Below are positions 1 through 8,061 of a stretch of DNA of 14,877 nucleotides, piece by piece (position 1 is the stretch's first letter; each line of letters starts with the position of its first letter). The stretch is from Bacteriovoracaceae bacterium (GTDB lineage: Bacteria > Bdellovibrionota > Bacteriovoracia > Bacteriovoracales > Bacteriovoracaceae). The stretch covers positions 1 through 14,877 of the forward strand of contig CANETG010000040.1 in assembly GCA_947440875.1 (NCBI GenBank), read 5' to 3'. The position numbers and the translations under genes are program-made. The notes under the pieces were generated by a model that was not told the origin of the DNA, did not search any database, and was given only the letters and a program-made list of their open reading frames with translations.

Positions 1-2
1 AA

Positions 3-191
3 CTTCTCCTTTCGCGGCAACAGTATGATCTTGCGCTCCAAGTTTTTGAAGACATCATTGCTAAATATGCTCATTCGGGGGTCGTCCTCGATGCGCTCAA
101 ATACGCTGAAGTATGCGCCGATAAACTTGGGCAAACGGCGAAGAAAGAACAGTACCATTCAATGCTGAATGATGTGTTCGAAGTTCGTTAA
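3..191 (+). CDS. C-terminal end of a TPR-like repeat protein (5' end outside window)
   Basis: The reading frame is open from the left edge to a TAA at 189-191 and encodes about 62 residues. The stretch QQYDLALQVFEDIIAKYAHS, followed by an ALKYAEVCADKLG helix, has the alternating small/large residue pattern of tetratricopeptide (TPR) helical hairpins. Such repeats mediate protein-protein contacts. The gene is cut by the window edge, so total length, signal peptide and other domains cannot be judged. The next gene starts 8 nt after the stop, which suggests one operon with the LysM protein. The TPR call rests on pattern only and could equally be another alpha-helical repeat. Confidence 0.6.
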   Translation, partial: LLLSRQQYDLALQVFEDIIAKYAHSGVVLDALKYAEVCADKLGQTAKKEQYHSMLNDVFEVR

Positions 192-199
192 GGAAAAGA

Positions 200-2539
200 T
201 TGAGAACTAGAGATTACCCGAAACTCATTCTAATTGCCGTGCTTCTAGGAGCAACAGCAGCCTATGCTCAAGATGACTTGAATGACGCTGATTTACAAAC
301 GCTTCTTGAAGATGATTCGGCCAAGGCTGTCCCTGAAGTTGAAACAACCAAGAATGAAGGATCATCCGTTACTGAAGAGGGCCCATCAGTTCCGCAGTCA
401 ACAGACTCGGATTCACTTTCCTCTGAAACAGTTGATATTGAGAGTCTCGGAGAGCCGACGAGTACGGCCGAATCTAAGACGATTGATCTACCCCCAAGTG
501 ATCCTGAAAATACGCTCGAACCTCTCCCTGATTCCTCAACGCCTGAGACCGTAGCGACCGAAACTGCTGGACCTGATAAGAAAAGTGAAAGTCCTGCAGA
601 AGGTGCAGAGGACGATCTTGATACTCTTAAAACCGATCTGGCCGACGAGGGTGATTTTGTTCCAGCGACTGAATTCACGAATGAAAAAACAAAAGTAGAA
701 AAGAAATCGGCGACGACTACGGAACCGGTGTTAAAACCGGAAGTGAATCCGGAAGAACCGTCTGTGTTTGATGTAGGTTCTGAAGAGCGTGAGCTCATCA
801 GCATGGCAAAAAATATTCAAGGTCAGATCTCCGATAATGAATGGAACGAACTCGCTACGGCCGCGAAGAGAGATTCGTATACAGTTGTCAAAAATGACTG
901 GCTTTTTAAAATTTCAAAAGCACTTTTTGGATCCGGTTATTATTACCCAAAAATTTGGTCGCTTAACTCTTTCATCACGAATCCCCATTTCATCGAACCG
1001 GGAATGGTCCTCGCTTTTTCTACGGGAAGTAGTTCGCAAGCTCCCGAAGTAAGATTAGGTGCGTTCACGAGTGAGGAACTTGCATCAGAGCCAGGTACTT
1101 CTTCACCAAAAAATGCTGGAGACCTTGTGAACTTTGGAGAAGACGCTGATCCAAACTGGTTGAACGAAAAGAAAGATCTCGAAAACCAAGGGATCTATTT
1201 TCAATACGCCTCTGAAGAGACCATGGATGATCTCAAGCGAGTAGGAGAGGCAGCTCTGAATAAAGAGTACGAAAACTACGATCCTCCGAAAAAAGACTTC
1301 GATGTCATCACTCCTCCAGATAACTACGACAGCCTCGGTTTTGATAAGAATTCGAGAATCCTCTTCTCGTTCAAAGAAGGATTTTATCTCTCTACTTTCC
1401 TGTCCACAAATATCGTGCAGGACTTTGGATCGATCACCAACGGACCCGATGAGAACGTGTTTTTTGGTCCGACGATGCATGCTTTCGTGAAGTTCGACGA
1501 AACCATCAACGCACTCCCTGGGGATAAATTTTCAATTTATTCTGCAGACGGAAAAATCGTCCAGGAAAACTCGGACCGTGAAGGTTTCAAGTATACGATT
1601 ATAGCCCACATCAAACTCATTCGTAAGATCCGCGATAAGTGGGAGATCGAGTTCACAGATGTGATGGGAACCCCTCAACGCGGAGACCGGGTCACTGTTT
1701 ACACTCCGAAAATCGAGCGGATTACCAGAACGTACAATCCTCGTCTTATTGAGGCAGCGCTCATGGGAGCCTTTGAACCAGGAAAAAGACTTCTGAGTTT
1801 TGGTGACGTGATTTATCTTGATCGCGGTCGCGCTGATGGCGTTGAGATGGGGAACGTTTTCGAAGTTTACGGTTTTAAAGACAGAACCCTTGGAAAGAAT
1901 ATCACTGATCAGCCAACTTATAAGATGGGTGACCTCACTGTCATCACTCTCACGGATAATTTTGCGACGGCACTTGTAACCAAAACTGTGCGCGATTTTT
2001 ATACGGGTGATATCGCCATGACGAAAACCAAAGAGGCGCATGCTCGCGAACTTAAAGCGCAGGAGGCACGCTTCTCAACCGACAGGAAAACCCTCGGCGA
2101 CAAAGATCTTGAAGAACTTGATGTCGAGTTGAACGTCGATAACCTGAATGAAGACCTCTTGAAAGAAGCGGACAAAATCCAGCTGACGGAAGACGAACTC
2201 GCTGAGCTCGAGAGACAAGAGCGTGAGAAATCGGTGATTAAAGATTCGGAACGTGATTTGAAAGCACTGGAACGTCTCGAAAGCGAAATTGAGTCAGCCG
2301 AGAAGATTCTCAATGATTCGAAACTTGATGAAGATAAACTTCTAGAGGGTGAGAGCTTAGAAGATCTAGAGAAGAAGCGTGGAAGTACAGACCAAGATAA
2401 TCTCGATGAGATTGAAGATAACCTCGGTAAGCGTTTCGTCGACGAAGATCTCAACAGTAAAGATAATCCTTACGGTCTCACTGAATTCGATGTTGAAGAA
2501 GTCGATGAGCTTCTAAACGTTGAGAAAAAAGAAAAATAA
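200..2539 (+). CDS. Exported LysM-domain protein with acidic, charged C-terminal tail
   Basis: The start is a TTG at 200-202, chosen because AGGA (191-194) sits 5 nt upstream and the frame opens directly into a signal peptide (residues 1-23, cleavage likely after AYA). Residues 25-195 are acidic, Pro/Ser/Thr-rich and probably disordered. Residues about 224-275 form a LysM peptidoglycan-binding domain (YTVVKNDWLFKISKALFG, then NPHFIEPGMVLAFS). Residues 330-620 are a folded region I do not recognise. From about 630 to the end the chain is dominated by Glu, Asp, Lys and Leu and is likely helical or coiled coil. The mature protein should sit in the periplasm or envelope, held to peptidoglycan by LysM; that location is inference. 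It lies 8 nt behind the TPR-like gene, so the two are probably co-transcribed. It is much longer than simple LysM proteins, with most length in the unassigned middle and the charged tail. Confidence 0.86.
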   Translation: MRTRDYPKLILIAVLLGATAAYAQDDLNDADLQTLLEDDSAKAVPEVETTKNEGSSVTEEGPSVPQSTDSDSLSSETVDIESLGEPTSTAESKTIDLPPSDPENTLEPLPDSSTPETVATETAGPDKKSESPAEGAEDDLDTLKTDLADEGDFVPATEFTNEKTKVEKKSATTTEPVLKPEVNPEEPSVFDVGSEERELISMAKNIQGQISDNEWNELATAAKRDSYTVVKNDWLFKISKALFGSGYYYPKIWSLNSFITNPHFIEPGMVLAFSTGSSSQAPEVRLGAFTSEELASEPGTSSPKNAGDLVNFGEDADPNWLNEKKDLENQGIYFQYASEETMDDLKRVGEAALNKEYENYDPPKKDFDVITPPDNYDSLGFDKNSRILFSFKEGFYLSTFLSTNIVQDFGSITNGPDENVFFGPTMHAFVKFDETINALPGDKFSIYSADGKIVQENSDREGFKYTIIAHIKLIRKIRDKWEIEFTDVMGTPQRGDRVTVYTPKIERITRTYNPRLIEAALMGAFEPGKRLLSFGDVIYLDRGRADGVEMGNVFEVYGFKDRTLGKNITDQPTYKMGDLTVITLTDNFATALVTKTVRDFYTGDIAMTKTKEAHARELKAQEARFSTDRKTLGDKDLEELDVELNVDNLNEDLLKEADKIQLTEDELAELERQEREKSVIKDSERDLKALERLESEIESAEKILNDSKLDEDKLLEGESLEDLEKKRGSTDQDNLDEIEDNLGKRFVDEDLNSKDNPYGLTEFDVEEVDELLNVEKKEK

Positions 2540-2546
2540 AATTCAC

Positions 2547-3782
2547 TCAGGGCCTTGAGAGTAGTGACTCCAGGGCCCTCATGTCACAATCTGATGATAC
2601 GGGTATTAAAACTGGAACAGCGACAACACCCGCAGCTGTCATCCACCTTGCTCGAGCTATTTCATAAGACCCGGCGAAAATGTTGGACGGGCGAATCGGT
2701 CCGAAATCCACGAGGACTGCGGCGCCGTCACTTTCACGGATGAATATATTGTCGGCGGAGATATCAAGTTTGATCGCACTCCGAGCGTTGAGTTTTGCTG
2801 CCTCAGCGTAAAGCGTCCGAAGGCGCTCTTCAATTTCAGGCGGTATATTTCCACCGCTTCGAGCGATGTACTTATCTAAAGACTCACCCCTAACGAGTTC
2901 TAAGGCCTGCCATTCTCCATTTGTTCCTGTTCCCCGTAATTCGGGAAGACTGATTTTAGATGTGCGACTGAGCCACGCATGAACTATCGAAGCTTCACGC
3001 ATGGATCTTCTGGCAGACTCACTGTCCTTAGAAACTTTGAGCACGGTTTTTACTCCGTCGATCTCCGTGACATACGCATCACCCGTAAGACCGGAAGCGA
3101 GGTATCTCTCAATTTTCACTTTCGTCTGGCCCATCTGAAATTCCTGAAGATTTGGCTTCGCCATGAGCTTCACCGCAATCGCCCGGACCTTATCATAAAC
3201 TCCATACTTGGTTGTTTGATTGACGATAAAAGAGAGTGTCGAATTCATGACGGATTTTCCATCGGGGTATCTGCCGAGGTAGAGCCCATCATCGACGATC
3301 CGTGAATAAATTTCTGATGAAAGTCCTGGTGGAGGAGTCCGCGTTCCTTCGAAGTATTGATTTACGTTTTCCGTCATCCAGGCGCGAATATTTACGGTGG
3401 CCGATGCGGATAAAAGTTTTTTTCTGAAGTTGGGGTTGAGAGCGGAAATTTTTTTTATCACCTCATCGGCGGTGCCTTCGAAAGCACCCAGGGGGTAAGT
3501 GATGGAGGAATGAGACCTCAGTGAAACATCGATGAGTTCAAGGCGATTTTTCACCGGCAGTGGAATATCGCCAGGAACTTTTTCTGCGGGAACGACCACA
3601 ACCAGATCAGCTTCACCGGTGTCGATGAGTCGCTGAACTGCTTTTTCATTTTCTTCTGTCCAAGGATCAAACGCGGCAGTGACGACCACAATCTTATTGG
3701 CCGACCGGATAGCGTTTTCAGTCAGGGGTGCTGCTTGGACTAGCGCCCATGAAAGGAGAGTGACGAGAAGAACAAAAGGCAT
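2547..3782 (-). CDS. Exported protein: degenerate NadD-like nucleotidyltransferase domain fused to a protein-kinase-like domain
   Basis: The start ATG (3780-3782) has AAAGGA 6 nt upstream and an in-frame TAA just above it. Residues 1-18 form a signal peptide (cleavage near VQAA). Residues 30-190 resemble NadD/cytidylyltransferase-like enzymes: KIVVVTAAFDPW aligns with the GG-x-FDP-x-H-x-GH loop, RLELIDVSL with the helix after it, and LSSEIYSRI with the ISST-x-IR motif. Both loop histidines are replaced (WTEEN), so adenylyl transfer is doubtful. Residues 222-365 carry the protein-kinase signature in order: glycine loop ASGLTGDAYV (229-237), Lys249 in VLKV, Glu263 in helix C, Asp340 and Asn345 in KLDISADN, and DFG at 359-361, all intact. 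It lies 48 nt after the phosphatase gene on the same strand, a likely operon. A kinase fold behind a Sec signal is unusual. The substrate is unknown, and periplasmic or secreted action is inferred from the signal peptide. Confidence 0.85.
   Translation of the reverse strand: MPFVLLVTLLSWALVQAAPLTENAIRSANKIVVVTAAFDPWTEENEKAVQRLIDTGEADLVVVVPAEKVPGDIPLPVKNRLELIDVSLRSHSSITYPLGAFEGTADEVIKKISALNPNFRKKLLSASATVNIRAWMTENVNQYFEGTRTPPPGLSSEIYSRIVDDGLYLGRYPDGKSVMNSTLSFIVNQTTKYGVYDKVRAIAVKLMAKPNLQEFQMGQTKVKIERYLASGLTGDAYVTEIDGVKTVLKVSKDSESARRSMREASIVHAWLSRTSKISLPELRGTGTNGEWQALELVRGESLDKYIARSGGNIPPEIEERLRTLYAEAAKLNARSAIKLDISADNIFIRESDGAAVLVDFGPIRPSNIFAGSYEIARARWMTAAGVVAVPVLIPVSSDCDMRALESLLSRP
2549..2579 (-). 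terminator. Possible terminator hairpin at the convergent gene ends
   Basis: AGGGCC (2549-2554) pairs with GGCCCT (2574-2579), and an inner GAGT/ACTC helix (2559-2562 with 2567-2570) fills the loop. Read on the minus strand, the stem is followed after five bases by a T-rich run covering about 2525-2543. The hairpin lies inside the last codons of the kinase-like gene, and only 7 nt separate the two convergent stop codons. The T-run does not follow the stem directly, so function is uncertain. Confidence 0.35.
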
Positions 3783-3830
3783 GATGATCCTTTATTCCCT
3801 CATCGTCGGCCTGAGTGGAAATCTTGAATT

Positions 3831-4826
3831 TTAAAGGGGGCTAATTGGTATCCAGGAATTCGCTTTGAGAGTGTACGTTTCCCCAAAGGATGTTTTTCCT
3901 GTTCTATTTCTGATGGCCATTTTAAGGGTGGGGATATTTCCGGTCCAGGAAATATCGATGATCCCGTAATTGAGTTCATGAGTTGAATTTGGGTAAAACC
4001 TTTGGAGGAAGGGAATCATCCAATGAGGTCTGTTGTGGGTAAGACCACTCGAAAGGAATTCAAGGTGCCCATCACGTTTAAAAATGCTCGAAAAGTGTTT
4101 GTCTCCGGTAAGAAACACAACCCCCTTGGCAGCTGTTTTAGGGATGAGTTGGAGCAGCCTCTTATGTTCAGTAGGGTAGTTAATCCACCCATCAGAGCTG
4201 GGAATTTTCGGAGAGAGAACTGAAACTCCGGAAACGATAAAATTAATTGCTGCCGGTGAATCTTTTAATTCTGTTTCCAACCATTTCCACTGAGTTTCTC
4301 CCAGGAGAGGAGCCTTTTTATCGAGATTTCGAAAGTAGCGGTTATCCAGAAGAATGATTTTGATTCTTCGATCACCGACTCCAAAAGTGTGTGACGTATA
4401 AATCCCTTCACGAATTCTTCGCGGAGAATCGAGGGGTTCCTCCATCCAATTAAGAAAAATTTCCTTACTCTCTTTTTTAATCGGTAGGTGTCCATCGGAG
4501 TCATTGAGAGCAAAATCATGATCATCCCAGATTCCGATTACTGGTGTGACTTTCCTGAAAGCAGCATAATCACTGAGGGAAGACAGAGCGTTCCATGAAG
4601 CTATGAGTGCAGAAAGATCTTTTGTGTCGGCGTAGATATTATCTCCGCCATGAATGAAAAGATCAGGAGCATCTTTTGAGAGCTCCTTCCACAAAGGCTG
4701 CGGCTCCTTCTGATTGGAACAAGAGCCAAAAGCGAGGCGCTTTAACTGGCTCACCTTGAGTAGGTTTTCCTGATTTCCCGCATGGGCGTGCGACAGAACA
4801 AGGGTAAAAAGAATAAGCTTAATCAT
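3831..4826 (-). CDS. Exported PhoD-family metallophosphoesterase (alkaline phosphatase D-like)
   Basis: This 331-residue protein starts with a Sec-type signal peptide (MIKLILFTLVLSHAHA). PhoD-superfamily metal-site motifs follow in order: FGSCSNQ (33-39), GGDNIYAD (60-67), WDDHDF (100-105), GETQWKWLE (176-184), SGV (199-201) and TGDKHFS (240-246). Family members hydrolyse phosphate mono- or diesters with a binuclear metal centre. The precise substrate cannot be read from sequence; nucleic acid, phospholipid or teichoic-acid-like diesters are possibilities. Classical PhoD uses a Tat signal; no twin arginine is seen here. The chain is shorter than Bacillus PhoD and lacks its N-terminal domain, like many proteobacterial members. 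The start has no Shine-Dalgarno, but a good promoter ends six bases before the ATG, so translation may be leaderless. The kinase-like gene follows after 48 nt. Confidence 0.93.
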   Translation of the reverse strand: MIKLILFTLVLSHAHAGNQENLLKVSQLKRLAFGSCSNQKEPQPLWKELSKDAPDLFIHGGDNIYADTKDLSALIASWNALSSLSDYAAFRKVTPVIGIWDDHDFALNDSDGHLPIKKESKEIFLNWMEEPLDSPRRIREGIYTSHTFGVGDRRIKIILLDNRYFRNLDKKAPLLGETQWKWLETELKDSPAAINFIVSGVSVLSPKIPSSDGWINYPTEHKRLLQLIPKTAAKGVVFLTGDKHFSSIFKRDGHLEFLSSGLTHNRPHWMIPFLQRFYPNSTHELNYGIIDISWTGNIPTLKMAIRNRTGKTSFGETYTLKANSWIPISPL

Positions 4827-4832
4827 GGGCCC

Positions 4833-4861
4833 ATTCTAGAAGATCTCGGAGAGTCCTTCAA
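4833..4861 (-). promoter_or_regulatory. Promoter of the phosphoesterase operon, placed for a leaderless mRNA
   Basis: On the minus strand TTGAAG (4856-4861) and TAGAAT (4833-4838) are separated by 17 nt. They match the sigma-70 consensus at 4/6 and 5/6 positions. Exactly six bases (GGGCCC) lie between the -10 box and the ATG, so the expected transcription start is the A of the start codon. No Shine-Dalgarno precedes the ATG, which fits a leaderless transcript. Confidence 0.55.
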
Positions 4862-4917
4862 GTGAATGTAAAGACATGAAAAAAGCCCCCCTACTGGTCC
4901 GCACCGGAAAATATGAC

Positions 4918-4945
4918 GAGATCAGTGACTGATGACACTGATCTC
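4918..4945. repeat. Perfect 10-bp inverted repeat in a divergent intergenic region
   Basis: GAGATCAGTG (4918-4927) is the exact reverse complement of CACTGATCTC (4936-4945), with an 8-nt spacer. It lies in the 220-nt gap between the divergent phosphoesterase and 174-residue-protein genes, upstream of both candidate promoters. There is no T-run, so it is not an intrinsic terminator. It could be an operator or an RNA hairpin. The rest of the gap shows nothing else beyond the two promoters listed. Confidence 0.5.
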
Positions 4946-5012
4946 TTAGACACTTGATAGCAGATATTTCATTACGTCCGTGGCCGACTTCTCTTGTCTC
5001 CTTTAAGAGCGA

Positions 5013-5040
5013 TTGAATTTTATTTCACTCCGACGATAAG
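5013..5040 (+). promoter_or_regulatory. Candidate promoter for the two-gene exported-protein operon
   Basis: TTGAAT (5013-5018) and GATAAG (5035-5040) are spaced 16 nt apart, and six bases separate the -10-like box from the GTG start at 5047. The predicted transcription start is therefore the start codon itself. No Shine-Dalgarno is visible before this GTG. Both boxes match consensus at only four positions, so this is weaker than the divergent promoter. Confidence 0.4.
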
Positions 5041-5046
5041 TCTCAG

Positions 5047-5571
5047 GTGAAATACTTATTTATTACCCTGAGTTATCTTCTTTCTCTTTCCGTGGTGGCC
5101 GCCACGCAGACTCTGACGACGAAGTACGGACGAATTTTCGTCCCGGACCTCAAGGGTTGGGAGCTTGGGAAAAATATGTTCGGCATGCCTTTTCTCTATT
5201 TTTCTCCCCAGGAAAATGGCGAACGCTCCAACATGAGTTTCACCAACACTGGAGTGGACGGAGAACTCGATCTTCCTTCGCTCGGAAAAAATCCCGAGAA
5301 TTATCACAAGATGAAAAAAGACTGGGCCGAAACCATCGATGCCAAAGTCTTAGGTTTCTTTCCCTTTAAAATTTGGAAAAATGACCAAGGTCACGCGGTC
5401 AATGAGATCGGTGTTGAGTACTCGGCCAACGGCAAAGCGTACGTCGAAAAAAGTTACTACATCGATTGCCGGGGAAGACTTTTATTTTCGAAATCTCTTC
5501 GCCTAAAAGTAAATGAAAAGCACCAGAGTGAATTTGAAACGTTAGTCAAAAAAATGGACTGCGGAGTTTAA
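5047..5571 (+). CDS. Exported 174-residue protein of unknown function
   Basis: I do not recognise the family. The frame opens with GTG and a clear signal peptide (residues 1-19, SVVAA then TQT), so the mature protein should be periplasmic or secreted. The mature part is a single small domain of about 155 residues with alternating hydrophobic strands (GRIFVPDLKGWEL, KVLGFFPFKIWKN, KAYVEKSYYIDCRGRLLFSK). Two cysteines, in YIDCRG and MDCGV, could form a disulfide. Its strand pattern recalls small exported folds of the PsbP/DUF1795 kind, but this is impression only. Its TAA directly abuts the ATG of the 829-residue protein (TAAATG), so the two are translationally coupled and probably work together. 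Confidence 0.85.
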   Translation: MKYLFITLSYLLSLSVVAATQTLTTKYGRIFVPDLKGWELGKNMFGMPFLYFSPQENGERSNMSFTNTGVDGELDLPSLGKNPENYHKMKKDWAETIDAKVLGFFPFKIWKNDQGHAVNEIGVEYSANGKAYVEKSYYIDCRGRLLFSKSLRLKVNEKHQSEFETLVKKMDCGV

Positions 5572-8061
5572 ATGAAAGCAACACTCTCACTTATTCTTTC
5601 GGTCCTCCTTCTCCTAGGTCAATTTACCTATGTGCCAGATGCGATTGCCACAACTGCGAGGTCGTTTGTCCCGTCTCGCGATTGCGCCAATGGTTCGTGC
5701 GTCGAGGAGATGAAAGATCTTTTTGAGGCCAAGCTCAGAGCTGCGCATCGTGAAAGTTGTCTTCCTCCCAATGGCACTCGAAACGTTGAGTCCTGGGCGC
5801 AAAGTCACCCTCTGTCTCAGGCCTGCCTAGGAAAAATTGCTGAACTCGAAGAACTCCAAAAAAGGCTTGAAGCCGTCTCTGAGTATCTCGCAGGTCTTCA
5901 GGACTGTACCAACTGCGGACCACGCAGCGAGGGAGGAGGAATTCCCAATCTCGCGGCGGCGATTGAAGCACCAGCTAAACAGTGTACTGAAAAAAGAAAA
6001 AAACAAATCATCAATCAATGTGATGACGATGCTCTTTGCGTTTTAGTTTCTGGATCAGCTGCTTTCCTTCCTGCAACAGTGAGGAATCAAATTGTTCCCA
6101 AGAAACTTCAGGGCCAAGGGTGCAATGGGCGCAACGATTCTTGTCTCGTTCAGTTTGCCACAGGATTTGCCAAAGCAGTTTGGACTCTCTTTGAAGGTCT
6201 CTTCGATCTTCTAGAAATGGCGGCTCGTGGAGCTCGAAACTCAGCGACGAGTCTTTGGACCTGGATGACGGGACCTGAAGCGCACTCGTCGAATGCTCAA
6301 CTTGCGGCCGCCAATGCCTCCCAAGACGAAGGTGTTTTCAGACAACTCGTCAATGATTTCCCAGGGACGATGGGGAAAATTTGGACCGCACTGCTCGCGA
6401 CTATTAAACATTGGATGTCTCACGGCGTATTCTGTCAGGCGTGGAGCGGAACTCCGCAATTTAGTAAGTGCACTCAACCAGCACTTGGGTTTGGTTGCAC
6501 CAGTTGCAGGGCCATGATCACCGGTATGTGTTCTCTCACGGGGACAATCATGTCGGAAGTTGTTCCGGCGTTTCTCACCGGTGGATTATTCGTCGCTGCC
6601 AAATACGGTGCTTCAGGTGCGGAGAGACTTTCTCGATTCATCCGTGTTCCGCAAAGGACGTTAACTGCTGTCCGGAACTCCCGCGTTTCTCAATTCGTTG
6701 TTAAAACTTCCGCGGGGGCCGCAACGGCTATCAAAACATCCCGAGTGACCACGGCAAATCTCGCAGCAGCAAGATCATCGATCAATGCCATTGCTCCGTC
6801 TATTCGTGGATTAAAAGAAACTTTAGCTAGTTTTCGCCAGGCCATTAAGGCGTCTGGCGCCTACATCATGAGCACACCTGCTGGACCGGTACTCACAACC
6901 GGATTGAGTGCGACAAGAACTGCGGGGCGAATTCTTATTCTTCCCTTGGATAATGCCCTTCTGCGCTCGAGTTTTAATCTCGGAGGAAGAAGTATGGAAT
7001 CTGTTCTTCGCGCCGGCGGAAATGCCGTTCGTGTCGCCAGAGGTGGGACAATCGCGGCAAGAACCGCAGGGATCGTTGATCCAGTGGAGGCAGCATTTGT
7101 GAGGATGGAATTAAATCCCAATGGCCGAAACCAGTTGGGCTACGTCGAGGCGATCCAACAAAATCGTGCGGCGAGAATTCCCATCGAGTTAAGCTCAAGA
7201 ACTGACATTACCTTCAATCAACTCCTCGAAGAATTTTATCCTGATCTTGATTACGGCAAGTACTCAAGTCTTCTCACGGCCAGTGGAATCGAAAGAGCGG
7301 AGAGTGAACTCTTCAACATTATTTCAGCACTTCCTGATGAAGCGATGAGGTCGAGACTTATTCGTGATTACCAAGGACACGTCTCTTCAGCGGCGCGGTC
7401 AGCGATGAGTAGTCTCCAGACTTTTCCTCGGGAAAATGTGATCAGTAATTCTTCTCTCGCTGATGAAGTCAGATTAAATACGGGGATTGAGGTCGCAGGC
7501 CTTGATCCCGGGGTAACGGATCCGTCCGTCATCGGAAGAATGCGAGAAGGTCTTCGTCGCGCGAGAACATCCCCCGATGCAGGCGTTCTTCATGAAACAC
7601 CAGAAGAAATTCGCGAAAAAATTCGCATCCTCACTGAATCCGGTTTTAGTGACATTCAAGCACAACGGATTTTCCGTTCGGGTGTGGTGAGCACCCCCAG
7701 ACCAGAAGATCTTTTTCCGGCACTCAGAAGTGTCGCTATTCCCGAGGTCACGCCACAAGTGATGACAGGAATGTCTCGCTCGCCAGCGTACATCACTATT
7801 TTTAGTGGCGTGAGTGAAACCAGGCAGCCAGCGGTCGCGCGCGCGCTCAAAATACTTGAACAAGACGGCTCATCAGTTGAGAGAGTTGCCGACACCTACC
7901 GAAGATTTCAATCACACTTTATTCGAGTGCAAAAAAATGCGGCCAGAAATAGCGATCCAGAATCTCTCATGGCGCAGTTCATTCGCAGAGAGAGACAAGC
8001 AGGAAAATCAGACGCTCAGATCGGGCAACAATTAGATGAAGCGTTTAGAGCGTGTCGATGA
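5572..8061 (+). CDS. Large exported protein with cysteine-rich N-terminal third, family unknown
   Basis: This 829-residue protein starts at an ATG preceded by GGAG (5563-5566) with 5-nt spacing, immediately after the upstream stop. Residues 1-26 form a signal peptide (LSLILSVLLLLGQF core). The mature N-terminal third is unusually cysteine-rich: 16 cysteines between residues 38 and 320, including DC-4-C, DCTNC and GCTSC pairs. After that there is none until the penultimate residue (ACR, Cys828). The even count suggests up to eight disulfides in an oxidising compartment. Residues 325-345 are hydrophobic (VVPAFLTGGLFVAAKYG). Residues 350-500 are Ala/Arg/Ser-rich repeats of short helices, and the C-terminal 300 residues look helical and soluble. 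I recognise no catalytic motif. Candidate roles are a structural or secreted protein handled together with the coupled 174-residue partner; this is inference. Confidence 0.88.
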   Translation: MKATLSLILSVLLLLGQFTYVPDAIATTARSFVPSRDCANGSCVEEMKDLFEAKLRAAHRESCLPPNGTRNVESWAQSHPLSQACLGKIAELEELQKRLEAVSEYLAGLQDCTNCGPRSEGGGIPNLAAAIEAPAKQCTEKRKKQIINQCDDDALCVLVSGSAAFLPATVRNQIVPKKLQGQGCNGRNDSCLVQFATGFAKAVWTLFEGLFDLLEMAARGARNSATSLWTWMTGPEAHSSNAQLAAANASQDEGVFRQLVNDFPGTMGKIWTALLATIKHWMSHGVFCQAWSGTPQFSKCTQPALGFGCTSCRAMITGMCSLTGTIMSEVVPAFLTGGLFVAAKYGASGAERLSRFIRVPQRTLTAVRNSRVSQFVVKTSAGAATAIKTSRVTTANLAAARSSINAIAPSIRGLKETLASFRQAIKASGAYIMSTPAGPVLTTGLSATRTAGRILILPLDNALLRSSFNLGGRSMESVLRAGGNAVRVARGGTIAARTAGIVDPVEAAFVRMELNPNGRNQLGYVEAIQQNRAARIPIELSSRTDITFNQLLEEFYPDLDYGKYSSLLTASGIERAESELFNIISALPDEAMRSRLIRDYQGHVSSAARSAMSSLQTFPRENVISNSSLADEVRLNTGIEVAGLDPGVTDPSVIGRMREGLRRARTSPDAGVLHETPEEIREKIRILTESGFSDIQAQRIFRSGVVSTPRPEDLFPALRSVAIPEVTPQVMTGMSRSPAYITIFSGVSETRQPAVARALKILEQDGSSVERVADTYRRFQSHFIRVQKNAARNSDPESLMAQFIRRERQAGKSDAQIGQQLDEAFRACR

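Noticed and set aside
268..804. Serine-rich minus-strand open frames opposite the LysM gene
   Set aside because: They are the mirror of acidic codons on the coding strand (GAA/GAT read as TTC/ATC and shifted Ser codons), with no ribosome site or domain.
4871..4896. GGGGGGCTTTTTT on the minus strand as a terminator
   Set aside because: No matching cytosine-rich arm lies within hairpin distance, so no stable stem forms.
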